64,000 nt of DNA, from positions 1-64,000 of the forward strand of contig NZ_LAQU01000004.1 in NCBI RefSeq assembly GCF_000970345.1, read 5' to 3'. Below the pieces are notes generated by a model that was not told the origin of the DNA, ran no database searches, and saw only the letters and a program-made list of their open reading frames with translations. The DNA comes from Robbsia andropogonis. Lineage in GTDB: Bacteria > Pseudomonadota > Gammaproteobacteria > Burkholderiales > Burkholderiaceae. Positions 39,635-48,700 of the stretch are shown piece after piece. Numbering within the stretch: position 1 is the first letter of the stretch; the number at the start of each line of letters is the position of its first letter. A program made the position numbers and the translations under genes.

Positions 39635-41236
39635 ATGCGTCTTTTCTCGTGCGCCGCGCCCGCCGCGTTATTGGCCGCCGCGCTGATCCTCCCCGGTGTG
39701 GCATCGGCGAAACCGTTGACCGTTTGTACGGAAGCCAGTCCCGATGGTTTCGATGTCGTCCAATTCAATGCCTTGACCACGACGAACGCGTCGGCGGACG
39801 TGGTCTTCGACGGCCTGGTCAAATACGATGAAAGCCAGCACAAGGTGGTGCCGGCGCTTGCGAGCAGCTGGACCGTCAGCCCGGATGGCCTGACCTACAC
39901 CTTCCATTTGCGTCCGAACGTGGCGTTCCAGACCACCGACTGGTTCAAGCCGACGCGCGCATTCGATGCCGACGACGTCGTCTTCACCTTCAGCCGGATG
40001 CTCGACGACAGCAATCCCTGGCACAAGGTTGCCGGCGCCAGCGGCTTCCCGCATGCGCACTCGATGGGCCTTGAAAAGCTGGTCAAGTCGGTTGACAAGG
40101 TGGACGCGCATACGGTGCGCTTCACACTGACGCAGCCGAACGCCGTGTTCCTGTCGGTGCTGACGATGGGCTTCGCATCGATCTACTCGGCCGAGTACGC
40201 GGACCAGTTGCTGAAGGCGAACCAGACCGCACAGATGAACGAAAAGCCGGTAGGCACGGGCCCGTTCCAATTGCGCAGCTACACGAAGGACGCCGTGATC
40301 CGCTACGACGTGAACAAGGCGTACTGGGGCACGAAACCGAAAGTCGATCGCCTGATCTATTCGATCACGCCGGATGCCGCGGTGCGCGTGCAGAAGGTCA
40401 AGGCCGGCGAGTGCCAGATTGCCCTGTCGCCAAAGCCGCAGGACGTCCAGGATGCCGCGAAAGATCATGCGCTCAAGGTCGTGCAAACCCCGGCATTCAT
40501 GACCGCCTTTGTCGCGTTGAACACGCAGCACAAACCGCTCGACAATCCGAAGGTGCGCCAGGCGCTGAACATGGCGTTCGACCGATCGACGTACCTGAAG
40601 ACGGTATTCGACGATATGGCCACGCCAGCCGTCAATCCCTATCCGCCGAACACCTGGAGCTATGACAAGCAACTGAAGGCCTATCCGCATGATGTCGCGA
40701 AGGCCAAGCAATTGCTCGCCGAAGCAGGCTACCCGAACGGCTTCTCCACAACGATCTGGACGCGCCCGACCGGCAGCGTGCTGAACCCGAACCCCAAGGT
40801 GGGCGCGGAGCTGCTGCAGGCCGATCTCGCGAAAATCGGCGTGAAAGCCGAGGTCAAGATAGTGGAATGGGGTGAACTGATCCGCGACGCCAAACAAGGC
40901 CAGCACGACCTGCTGTTCATGGGGTGGGCGGGTGACAACGGCGATCCAGACAACTTCCTGACACCGCAGTTCGCTTGCGCCTCGGTGCAGTCGGGCATCA
41001 ACTTCGCGCGCTATTGCAATGATGCGCTGGAGAAGGATATCGCCGATGCGAAAACGACCGATAACGTCGCGACCCGCACCAAGCTGTATATCGACGCGCA
41101 GAAGAAGATCCACGATGAAGCGTTGTGGATTCCCCTGGGTTATCCGGTGGCGTCCGCCATCACGCGCAGTGATGTCAGCGGCTATCAGGTCAGTCCATTC
41201 GGCCGCGTCCACTTCGACGCCGTCAACGTGAACTGA
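39635..41236 (+). CDS. dppA: ABC transporter peptide-binding protein, DppA-like
   Basis: The 533-residue periplasmic protein has a signal peptide (AALLAAALILPGVASA) and the SBP_bac_5 pattern (LTVCTEASPDGFDV, then YTFHLRPNVAF and MAFDRSTYL). DppA-type proteins bind di- or oligopeptides for import. The start at 39635 has a GGAG site. No dppB, C, D or F gene follows; the next gene is on the other strand, so it is a solitary binding protein here. Confidence 0.9.
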   Translation: MRLFSCAAPAALLAAALILPGVASAKPLTVCTEASPDGFDVVQFNALTTTNASADVVFDGLVKYDESQHKVVPALASSWTVSPDGLTYTFHLRPNVAFQTTDWFKPTRAFDADDVVFTFSRMLDDSNPWHKVAGASGFPHAHSMGLEKLVKSVDKVDAHTVRFTLTQPNAVFLSVLTMGFASIYSAEYADQLLKANQTAQMNEKPVGTGPFQLRSYTKDAVIRYDVNKAYWGTKPKVDRLIYSITPDAAVRVQKVKAGECQIALSPKPQDVQDAAKDHALKVVQTPAFMTAFVALNTQHKPLDNPKVRQALNMAFDRSTYLKTVFDDMATPAVNPYPPNTWSYDKQLKAYPHDVAKAKQLLAEAGYPNGFSTTIWTRPTGSVLNPNPKVGAELLQADLAKIGVKAEVKIVEWGELIRDAKQGQHDLLFMGWAGDNGDPDNFLTPQFACASVQSGINFARYCNDALEKDIADAKTTDNVATRTKLYIDAQKKIHDEALWIPLGYPVASAITRSDVSGYQVSPFGRVHFDAVNVN

Positions 41237-41249
41237 TCGATATCGATGG

Positions 41250-41276
41250 TGGCGCCGACGCTCCGCATCGGCGCCA
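41250..41276. terminator. Hairpin between convergent genes
   Basis: TGGCGCCGA (41250-41258) pairs perfectly with TCGGCGCCA (41268-41276) around a 9-nt loop. It sits just after the DppA-like stop and just before the MBL hydrolase stop. There is no T-tract. Confidence 0.5.
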
Positions 41277-41283
41277 GATCGCT

Positions 41284-42429
41284 TCAGCAGGTCGTGAACC
41301 GATAGACGTCGTCCGCGCCAACCTCACGCCGTAATGCGTTGCGCAGCCACAGATGGTTCAAGTGCGCCAGTGCCTCACCCAGCGCAAACGTCATCTGGTG
41401 TGTGTCCAACGCGCGCGGGAACATGATCGGGACGATATCGGCGGCGCTGCGCGGCGCATGCGAACAGGCCTCGATCACCTCGCCAAGCCGCGCGCGGTGA
41501 TGCTCACGCAATTGCCGCAGGCGCGGATGCAATCCACGGAACGGCTTGCCGTGCGATGGCAGGACCAGCACATCGGCGGGCAGATCGTCGTAGCGGCCCA
41601 GCGACGTCAGAAAGTCGCCCAACGGATCGCCTTCGGGTTCCGTATCGAAGACCGAGACATTGGTCGAGATCCGGGGCAGCACCATATCGCCGGCGATCAG
41701 GATATTGCGCTTGTCGCTATACAACGCCGCATGCTCTGGCGAATGTCCCTGTCCGATGATGACCCGCCAGGTCACGCCGTGCATCATGATCTGGTCATGC
41801 TCGCGCATCCGCCGGAACCGCGGCGGCACGGACGGCACCAAAGTGGGGTAATAGGCCGCGCGATGGGCGATCTGTTCGAGCGCCACCTTATCGTCGAAAC
41901 CGTGACGGCGCATATGCTCCGCGGCGGCAACACCGCCACTGCCGGTGCTGGCGCTGGTCTGTGCCAGCAAGCGGCCGGTGGCGTATTCCCCCACCGTCAT
42001 CCACAGCCGGGCCTGCCAGCGGTGCCGCGCACCGCCCTCGCACAACCAGTGCGCCGAGCCGAAATGATCCGGATGGAAATGGGTGCACAACACGCGATGC
42101 ACCGGCTTGCCGTCCAACAGACCATCGAAGACGCTTTCCCAATGCCCGTGCGTGATGTCGCTGCCGATGCCGGCATCGATGATGGTCCAACCCGGCGCCG
42201 CATCGGTCTCGCCTTCCGCCGCGGCGTTGCCGTCACCTGGATTGTAGGGGTCGTTGATGACCCACAGGTTGATGTGGTCCAACGCAAAAGGCAGGGGCAT
42301 CCGCACCCAATGCACCCCCGGCGCCACCTCGAACGCGGTGCCGGGCGGCGGCAACGTGTCGCCGAAACAGTAATCGAGTTCGCGTTCGCTAGGTTTCATC
42401 ATCGGGAAAGTGAGAGGTTGCTGTGGCAT
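41284..42429 (-). CDS. MBL-fold metallo-hydrolase
   Basis: The 381-residue protein has the metallo-beta-lactamase motif CTHFHPDHFGS, an upstream IIDAGIG strand, a downstream GQGHSPEHAAL and the LIAGDMVLPRIS metal-ligand strand. This fits a hydrolase of the glyoxalase-II-like or beta-lactamase-like group with a C-terminal winged-helix extension. The substrate is unknown. The start at 42429 (MPQQPLTF) is preferred; the frame to 42519 is not conserved in type. Confidence 0.85.
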   Translation of the reverse strand: MPQQPLTFPMMKPSERELDYCFGDTLPPPGTAFEVAPGVHWVRMPLPFALDHINLWVINDPYNPGDGNAAAEGETDAAPGWTIIDAGIGSDITHGHWESVFDGLLDGKPVHRVLCTHFHPDHFGSAHWLCEGGARHRWQARLWMTVGEYATGRLLAQTSASTGSGGVAAAEHMRRHGFDDKVALEQIAHRAAYYPTLVPSVPPRFRRMREHDQIMMHGVTWRVIIGQGHSPEHAALYSDKRNILIAGDMVLPRISTNVSVFDTEPEGDPLGDFLTSLGRYDDLPADVLVLPSHGKPFRGLHPRLRQLREHHRARLGEVIEACSHAPRSAADIVPIMFPRALDTHQMTFALGEALAHLNHLWLRNALRREVGADDVYRFTTC

Positions 42430-42579
42430 TGTAGACGATCCATTCCCTGGGCTCCTGCCGCGGCCCTCCGGCATATCGGATCTCGGACCGTTCCAGCACT
42501 CATCGGCAAGCACCGGCAATGGCGCTACAATTTAACAACGCCGTACCTGGACCATTGACCGTGCGGCACAGGATAAAAC

Positions 42580-43404
42580 ATGACCTATCGCCGCTCCGAC
42601 GCCGATACCGGCACACCGCCCCTCCTCGCCACCGGGGCGGACACGCCCGGGGTGCCGCCCTGCTGCACCCCACCGGGCGACGACGCGGATGGCGGCACCG
42701 AGGCGACACTGAACTACCTCTTCGAGAACAACCGGGAGTGGGTCGACCGCATGATCGCGTCGGACCCCGGATACTTCGCCCGGCTGGCGGACCAGCAGTC
42801 GCCGGAACTGCTGTGGATTGGCTGCTCCGATTCGCGTGTACCGGCCAATGAAATCATCGGCCTGCCGCCTGGCGAGGTGTTTGTTCACCGGAATATCGCG
42901 AATGTCGTGGTGCCGTCGGATCTGAATTGCTTGTCCGTGATCCAGTTCGCGGTGGATGTGTTGAAGATCCGGCACATCGTGGTAGTGGGTCATTACGGCT
43001 GTTCAGGCGTGCGCGCGGCGATGACGGGCGCACGGGTCGGGCTGGCCGATAACTGGTTGCGGCACGTTCAGGATGTCCGCGACAAGCATGCTGACCTGCT
43101 GGAGCGATGGCCACTCGGCGCGGCCCGCCACCGACGCCTGGTCGAGTTGAACACGATGGAACAGGTAGTCCATGTCTGCAATACGAATATCGTGCTCGAC
43201 GCCTGGCAGCGCGGCCAGCCGCTGACGATGCATGGCTGGACGTACGGCGTCCATGATGGCCGCTTGCGGGACCTGGGCATGACGGTTTCGTCACCTGCCG
43301 ATATCGCGCCGCGCCATGACGCCTGCGTCAAGACCATCGGTGGACTGGGTAGCGACCATCCGGAGTCCGTCGATTTCGCGGGTCTCCCGCCTGGACAGGA
43401 GTGA
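42580..43404 (+). CDS. can: Beta-class carbonic anhydrase
   Basis: The 274-residue enzyme interconverts carbon dioxide and bicarbonate. The zinc ligands are in IGCSDSRV (Cys) and VGHYGCSGV (His, Cys), with FVHRNIANVV between. The core is normal, but a 40-50-residue N-terminal low-complexity extension rich in Asp, Thr, Gly and Pro is unusual. It is followed with a 4-base overlap by a secreted hydrolase gene. Confidence 0.95.
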   Translation: MTYRRSDADTGTPPLLATGADTPGVPPCCTPPGDDADGGTEATLNYLFENNREWVDRMIASDPGYFARLADQQSPELLWIGCSDSRVPANEIIGLPPGEVFVHRNIANVVVPSDLNCLSVIQFAVDVLKIRHIVVVGHYGCSGVRAAMTGARVGLADNWLRHVQDVRDKHADLLERWPLGAARHRRLVELNTMEQVVHVCNTNIVLDAWQRGQPLTMHGWTYGVHDGRLRDLGMTVSSPADIAPRHDACVKTIGGLGSDHPESVDFAGLPPGQE

Positions 43405-44831
43405 CGCGCCGTTGGTTCAGTGCGGCGCTGGGCGTGTTGCTGCTGGCAGCGCCAGCAGTTACGCGCGCCGAAGCGCCCACACCGCCGGACACGCAAGCGC
43501 ATCCATCACGCCCCGCGTCGGCGGCCGTCCTGGTGAAACGCGTCGCGCTGGTCACCGTTCCGGGTGGTTTCGAGCGCGGACGCAGCGCCGCCGGAGTGCG
43601 TGGACCCGCCAGCGGCGTGGCGACGCGCCCAAGGCAATCGTTGCCGCACACACCGGTTCCGTCACAGTCCGCATCGACCGTCGATACGGCGTCGGCACCG
43701 GCTGCCGTGCAGTCGGTCCCCAGCCCGGTCACCGAGAGTGACACACCGCTCACGCTCCTGCCGCTGCTGCCGCCCGGCATGAACGAAACCGTTGTCCGCG
43801 TACCGGTAGGTACGACCGGCAAGACGCTCGAGACGACTGTCTTCAAACCGGAAGGCAGCGGCCCATTCCCGGTTGTCGTGTTCAACCATGGCAAGGAACC
43901 CATCGACCCACGCGAACAGCTACGCGCGCGACCGTTGGCCTTCGCCCGCGAATTCGTGCGGCGCGGTTATCTGGTGGTCGTGCCGAATCGTGAAGGATTC
44001 GCCGGTTCCGATGGCACCTACACCGAAACGCCATGTGATATCACCGGCATCGGCGAACAGCAAGCCGTGGATGTGGCCGCCACGGTGGACTGGCTGCACA
44101 CCCAGCCAGATGCCGACACGTCACGCGTGCTGGTGGCAGGCGCCTCGCAAGGCGGCCTGGCCACCATCGCGTATGGCATGCATCCCGCCACGGGCGTAAG
44201 GGGACTCATCAACTTTTCGGGCGGATTGCGGCAAGCACTGTGCGATAGCTGGCAGCAATCGCTTGTGGCCGCTTTCACCCACTTCGGCACACGCGCGCCG
44301 TTGCCTTCCCTTTGGCTCTATGGCGATAACGATCAGAACTGGCCGATCGACCTGGCACGGCGCTTACGTGATGGCTATCGCGACTCGGGTGGTCAAGTGG
44401 CGTTCGTCGACTTCGGTGCCTACAAGGACAATGCCCATCGACTAGTGGGCGATCGTGACGGCGTCGCGATCTGGTGGCCGGCCGTGGACCGTTTTCTGGT
44501 CAGTATCGGCATGCCCGATACCGTCTGCGAACGAACGCCGGCGGTCCATCGGCCGGCGCCTAGCCATTTCGCGGCGCTCGATGATGTCGATGCGGTGCCC
44601 TATCTCGACGAAGAAGGCCGCAACGGCTATCGCACATTTCTCACGCGATATCCCAGCCGCGCATTCGCCATCTCGTCAGTCGGGGCGTGGTCGTGGGCCG
44701 AAGGCGGCGACGACCCTATCGCCGTTGCCCTTGATAACTGCCAGCGTAACAGCGAAACCCGCTGCCAGCTCTATGCCATCGACGACGCCGTGGTCTGGCA
44801 TTCGCCCAACGAACGATCCGAACATCATTGA
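43401..44831 (+). CDS. Secreted alpha/beta hydrolase (dienelactone-hydrolase-like)
   Basis: The 476-residue protein starts with GTG, overlapping the carbonic anhydrase stop (GTGA). It has a signal peptide (FSAALGVLLLAAPAVTRA), a low-complexity region to about residue 120, then an alpha/beta hydrolase domain with FNHGKEP, nucleophile GASQGG and a late His in KDNAHRLVG. A C-terminal domain of about 100 residues follows. The substrate is unknown. Confidence 0.8.
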   Translation: MTRRWFSAALGVLLLAAPAVTRAEAPTPPDTQAHPSRPASAAVLVKRVALVTVPGGFERGRSAAGVRGPASGVATRPRQSLPHTPVPSQSASTVDTASAPAAVQSVPSPVTESDTPLTLLPLLPPGMNETVVRVPVGTTGKTLETTVFKPEGSGPFPVVVFNHGKEPIDPREQLRARPLAFAREFVRRGYLVVVPNREGFAGSDGTYTETPCDITGIGEQQAVDVAATVDWLHTQPDADTSRVLVAGASQGGLATIAYGMHPATGVRGLINFSGGLRQALCDSWQQSLVAAFTHFGTRAPLPSLWLYGDNDQNWPIDLARRLRDGYRDSGGQVAFVDFGAYKDNAHRLVGDRDGVAIWWPAVDRFLVSIGMPDTVCERTPAVHRPAPSHFAALDDVDAVPYLDEEGRNGYRTFLTRYPSRAFAISSVGAWSWAEGGDDPIAVALDNCQRNSETRCQLYAIDDAVVWHSPNERSEHH

Positions 44832-44956
44832 TGTTGCGCCGGCCCGCGGCGTGATGCCAAATCCCATGCCGATATTGACGTTACTGCATCGCTGTCCGGC
44901 TGGGCCTACAATGAGGTCACATCGAATGGAACGCAGAGAGCACGGCAGGAGAGGAT

Positions 44957-45607
44957 ATGACGGATAGCAGTATCCAGGCGCAGGCACCGTCGGCGCCGCA
45001 ACAACCGCTTGCAAAATCAGCCTTGGAAGAGAATGGACTCGAGGTGACGCACGGTTCCGCCGCTGAAGCGATGCCGGCCCGACCAGGCAGTCCGGCATCG
45101 GCCACATTGACGGAACCAACCGAGATACCGTCGTTGCCGCCATCGGCGCAACGGGTTGCCGCATTGCTGGCAAGGTTTGCGCATCCCCATCCCGTCGTCA
45201 TGTTGCCGCAAACCGGGCGCACCTCGGCGGAAGCCGCGCAGGCCCTGGGTTGCGAGGTCGCCAATATCGCGAAATCGATCATCTTCCGACGTCTGGAAGA
45301 CGATCGCCCCGTGTTGGTTGTCGCAAGCGGCATCAATCGCGTGGACGAGCGCAAAGTCACCGCGCAAGTCGGCGCGATCGGTCGCGCCGACGCCCGCTTT
45401 GTCCGCGACGCGACCGGCTACGCCATCGGGGGCGTATGCCCAATCGGCCATGCCATCGAACCGGTGGTCTTGATCGATGCCGACTTGATGGCCCTGGACA
45501 CAATTTGGGCCGCGGCAGGCCACCCGCATGCCGTGTTCCAGCTAGACGGCGCGACGCTGGCTCGTTGGACGAACGCGCCGGTGATCGACCTGGCAGAACG
45601 CCGTTGA
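44957..45607 (+). CDS. YbaK/EbsC-type aminoacyl-tRNA editing domain protein
   Basis: The 216-residue protein has the YbaK fold (AAQALGCEVANIAKSIIF, then GYAIGGVCPIGH) that deacylates mischarged tRNA such as Cys-tRNA-Pro. The first 65 residues are a low-complexity Ala/Pro/Ser-rich extension. A GGAGAGGAT site precedes the ATG. Confidence 0.9.
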   Translation: MTDSSIQAQAPSAPQQPLAKSALEENGLEVTHGSAAEAMPARPGSPASATLTEPTEIPSLPPSAQRVAALLARFAHPHPVVMLPQTGRTSAEAAQALGCEVANIAKSIIFRRLEDDRPVLVVASGINRVDERKVTAQVGAIGRADARFVRDATGYAIGGVCPIGHAIEPVVLIDADLMALDTIWAAAGHPHAVFQLDGATLARWTNAPVIDLAERR

Positions 45608-45943
45608 CGAAAAAGTCACTCACCAGTCGATATGGCGACTCCTGTTGCATGGCTGTTCGAGCACCCGCTCAGGATGCGCTTGCGGCCGCATGTGTTGCGC
45701 GTTACGGCCCATTTTCCAGCACCGTGCACGGCGCTTGCTGCAGCAAGAGGAAGCATGTGAATCGACATACGGTATGACTGTCGTGTTCTTGCCTCAGGCA
45801 TAGGGTCAAACGGGAAACGCCTAGTCAATTTTCGTTGGCCAGTTTGATATCGGCGGCGCAGAATGCAAATCAAGGATGCCGGTTTGCTTAGCACGCGTTG
45901 CCGTTACCCTGACCCCCGACACCCAGAGTGAGGTACGCTTCTT
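45608..45943. other. Intergenic region with no supported gene
   Basis: About 335 bases lie between the YbaK-like and MaoC-like genes. Short open frames on both strands lack motifs and start signals. No hairpin with a T-tract is seen. Confidence 0.4.
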
Positions 45944-46399
45944 ATGTCACGCATTGTCATGATCGGCGACGTTTTTTCGAAGGTTCAGCGTCTGGCGCCG
46001 CAAGACATTCGCCTCTATGCGGAGCATGTCGATGACATGCATCCGCTGCATCACGACGAATCGGCCGCCAAGGCTGCCGGCTTCCCGAACATCCTCGCGT
46101 CGGGCTCGCAACCCACCGCCTATTTCCTGGCGACGGTGACCGCACACTTCGCCAAATTCGCGCAACCGCTGCTGCAGGACTTCGCCATCAAGGTGCATCG
46201 GCCCGTCATTGCCGGCGACACGCTGACGATGACCTGGACCGTGGTGGATGCCTTCTGGAAGAACGAGTTGAATGGTGATCTCACCACACTCGAAGGCACG
46301 GTCACGAACCAGCGCGAGCAGACCGTGCTGAGCGCAACGGCGAAGGTACTCATCAAGCCGCGATCCGCCGAAGTCGCCACCAGCGCCGGGTCGTTGTAA
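45944..46399 (+). CDS. MaoC-like hotdog-fold dehydratase
   Basis: The 151-residue protein has the MaoC/hydratase pattern ADDMHPLHHDE-like (HVDDMHPLHHDESAAKAAGF, with the catalytic Asp and His) and VHRPVIAGDTLT. Such proteins hydrate enoyl-CoA or similar thioesters. A second Met at 45959 is an alternative start. It is a single gene. Confidence 0.82.
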   Translation: MSRIVMIGDVFSKVQRLAPQDIRLYAEHVDDMHPLHHDESAAKAAGFPNILASGSQPTAYFLATVTAHFAKFAQPLLQDFAIKVHRPVIAGDTLTMTWTVVDAFWKNELNGDLTTLEGTVTNQREQTVLSATAKVLIKPRSAEVATSAGSL

Positions 46400-46471
46400 G
46401 AAGGTAGTCGCGTATTTGGCTTGCTGGCTTGCGTCGAAAGTACGCATGCCATGCCCCGCGCGCAAAAAAAA

Positions 46472-46491
46472 GCCGCTCTGAATAGAACGGC
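46472..46491 (-). terminator. Minus-strand terminator-like hairpin with no annotated minus gene
   Basis: On the minus strand GCCGTTCT (46491-46484) and AGAGCGGC (46479-46472) form a stem with one mismatch and a 4-nt loop, followed by eight T. No protein gene on the minus strand ends here. Confidence 0.55.
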
Positions 46492-46608
46492 GTAATTATC
46501 GACGTGATCAGCGTCATCGCGTCTTGCGATATCCGTAAGACCGCGCATCCTCCGGAAAGTTCCCATCGATCGATGATTCGCGAGGCAACGCATTTGAGCG
46601 CCGCCTCT

Positions 46609-46637
46609 TCGACAAGGTCGGACCGCCGGGCTATACT
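46609..46637 (+). promoter_or_regulatory. Sigma-70-type promoter for nitronate monooxygenase
   Basis: A -35 hexamer TCGACA (46609-46614) and a -10 hexamer TATACT (46632-46637) are each one base from consensus, with a 17-base spacer. They lie about 135 bases before the ATG at 46773. Confidence 0.6.
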
Positions 46638-46772
46638 GCGAACGCCCATTAACGCACGATCGTGCTATTTCATGGATTCGGTACGCACCACCACTGCCGC
46701 GTCGCACGCGACGGTGAAGGACACGCCGGGCGCCGCAATCTCATCGCACGATCGGTCTCGGAGAGCGCCGTC

Positions 46773-47729
46773 ATGGCCATCCCCTCGCTGTTGCAGCACA
46801 TACGCCTACCGCTCATCGCCGCGCCGATGTTCACCGTCAGCTATCCGGAACTCGTCATAGCGCAATGCCGCGCCGGCATCGTCGGCGCGTTTCCCGCGTT
46901 GAACGCGCGTCCACAGCCCGAGTTGGATGCCTGGCTCAAGCGTATCGCACAAGAGACCACGGAACCCTATCCCGGCGTCGAGAAATGTGCGCCGTATGCG
47001 GTCAACTTGATCATTCACGGCTCAAATGAGCGGCAGGCGGAAGATGCAGCCGTCTGCATCGCACATAAGGTAAAGATCCTGATCACGAGCCTCGGCGCAC
47101 CACCGAAGGAACTGGTTGATGAGGTGCACGGGTACGGCGGTATCGTGCTGCATGATGTCATCCACGCAAAGCACGCAAAAAAAGCGCTGGAAGCGGGCGT
47201 GGACGGACTGATCGTCGTCGCCAGCGGTGCCGGTGGACATGCGGGCCGGCTCTCTCCTTTTGCCTTGGTGGCGGAGATCCGCCAATTCTATCCGGATGGA
47301 TTCATCATCCTGTCCGGTGCGATTGCAAGCGGCGGTGCCATCGTCGCGGCACAGGCAATGGGTGCGGACATGGCTTATATGGGGACGCGATTCATCGCGA
47401 CACAGGAAGCGAACGCCGCGGAGGCATACAAGCAGGCGGTCGTCGCCGCGTCGACAGATGACATCGTCTACACCGATCGCGTCACCGGAGTGCTAGGCAA
47501 TTATTTAAAAGACAGTCTGATTCGCGGTGGCATCGATCTTGACGATGTACAGGGGAGACCCGGGGCGCTGCGCCTCAACAACGAACAAGGCAAGGCATGG
47601 AAGGATATCTGGGGCGCGGGTCAGAGCGTTGCCGCCATCGGCGATATGCCGCCAGTGGAAACGCTCGTCAACCGGCTGGCTACGGAGTATCGGGAAACGC
47701 TTGACCGATTGGTGGGCATAAAAAGCTAG
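46773..47729 (+). CDS. Nitronate monooxygenase (2-nitropropane dioxygenase family)
   Basis: The 318-residue flavoprotein has the TIM-barrel pattern APMFTVSYPELVIAQCRAG, then VASGAGGHAGRLSPF and LSGAIASGGAIVAA. The family oxidises alkyl nitronates or propionate 3-nitronate with FMN. The start at 46773 follows GGAGAG. It stands alone with its own promoter. Confidence 0.9.
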   Translation: MAIPSLLQHIRLPLIAAPMFTVSYPELVIAQCRAGIVGAFPALNARPQPELDAWLKRIAQETTEPYPGVEKCAPYAVNLIIHGSNERQAEDAAVCIAHKVKILITSLGAPPKELVDEVHGYGGIVLHDVIHAKHAKKALEAGVDGLIVVASGAGGHAGRLSPFALVAEIRQFYPDGFIILSGAIASGGAIVAAQAMGADMAYMGTRFIATQEANAAEAYKQAVVAASTDDIVYTDRVTGVLGNYLKDSLIRGGIDLDDVQGRPGALRLNNEQGKAWKDIWGAGQSVAAIGDMPPVETLVNRLATEYRETLDRLVGIKS

Positions 47730-47756
47730 GCGGCCCCACACATGCCGGGCGAGACG

Positions 47757-48344
47757 TCAATTCCGATACACGTCGGACATCGGGCCGGGAATCTCGTCCC
47801 AGAGCGAATGGACGTTCGGTACGCTCGCGGCATGCAATACCCCCGGACGGTGACCTGAACGGCGCTCCGCATTGTAACGGGCAATATCCGCGCGCAACGT
47901 ACCGCCCGAGCGCATGCTGTCGGAGTCGACCGCCGGACGATGCATGGCCGCCCGCAAATGCGAATGCCGCATGCCCGCGGCATTGGCGGATTGGGCATCG
48001 GATGCAGGCAGCACATCGGTGGTCGCCGCCGATCCGGACGCGGATAGTGTCGACGCGCTGGAAGCTGTATCGCCGGGTGTAGCGCCGATATCGGTGTCGG
48101 TGGGGGTGTCTGATTTTGTCACGCCCGAGGCACCGGGACGTGACAACGGCGTAACCGCCGCGATGCGGGATGCCCGGCCGACCCCCGACGTCATGTCATC
48201 GGTACCATCACTGCTCGTTTGCGCATGACGCGACGGCATTACATTACTGATGAGCACAGCGGCAATCGTTGCAATGACGACGAGCACGGCAAACACAGCG
48301 AGTAACGCCGGCAGCGATTTAGAGCGACGAAGTGCGGTGGGCAT
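47757..48344 (-). CDS. Hypothetical membrane-anchored protein
   Basis: The protein of about 195 residues has one hydrophobic segment (LLAVFAVLVVIATIAAVLI) after a short basic head, then a long hydrophilic Ser/Thr/Ala/Asp-rich stretch with no recognised domain. It would be anchored in the inner membrane with the rest in the periplasm. Function is unknown. A TTG at 48374 would add ten residues. Confidence 0.55.
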   Translation of the reverse strand: MPTALRRSKSLPALLAVFAVLVVIATIAAVLISNVMPSRHAQTSSDGTDDMTSGVGRASRIAAVTPLSRPGASGVTKSDTPTDTDIGATPGDTASSASTLSASGSAATTDVLPASDAQSANAAGMRHSHLRAAMHRPAVDSDSMRSGGTLRADIARYNAERRSGHRPGVLHAASVPNVHSLWDEIPGPMSDVYRN

Positions 48345-48700
48345 AGCAAACTGCGGAAATGAAGCCGACTTCAAAACAATGATTTATTGCGCGGCATCGC
48401 GTTAAAAATACATGACTCGCATATCAATAACCCAAAATCGTGAAAGGTCTGTTACCCGACCCTGACACGTGCCCTCAATGTAAGCGGCAGCCCCATTACT
48501 GTCGAGGGGCAAGATGTTAGCGTGGCCGCCCGGTTGTAACTTCGTGTAACACAGACAATGCACATATCTTCCACGCACAGTCCTTATACGTAGTCGATTA
48601 TTCATATCAATAACGCATGAATAGCGCCAAAAAATGAATTTGCCATTTTAGTAGGCACGCGTTTCAATACGGCTTTCATTCGCTCGCATTGAGACTTGAC
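48345..48700. other. AT-richer intergenic region
   Basis: About 350 bases separate two divergent genes and are visibly richer in A and T than the neighbours. No protein or RNA gene is supported. It probably holds promoters for both. Confidence 0.4.

Noticed and set aside
39668-41212. A 514-codon open frame on the minus strand
   Set aside because: Antisense to the DppA-like gene, Arg-rich and without motifs.
41353-42558. A 401-codon open frame on the plus strand
   Set aside because: Antisense to the MBL hydrolase, which has clear metal-binding motifs on the other strand.
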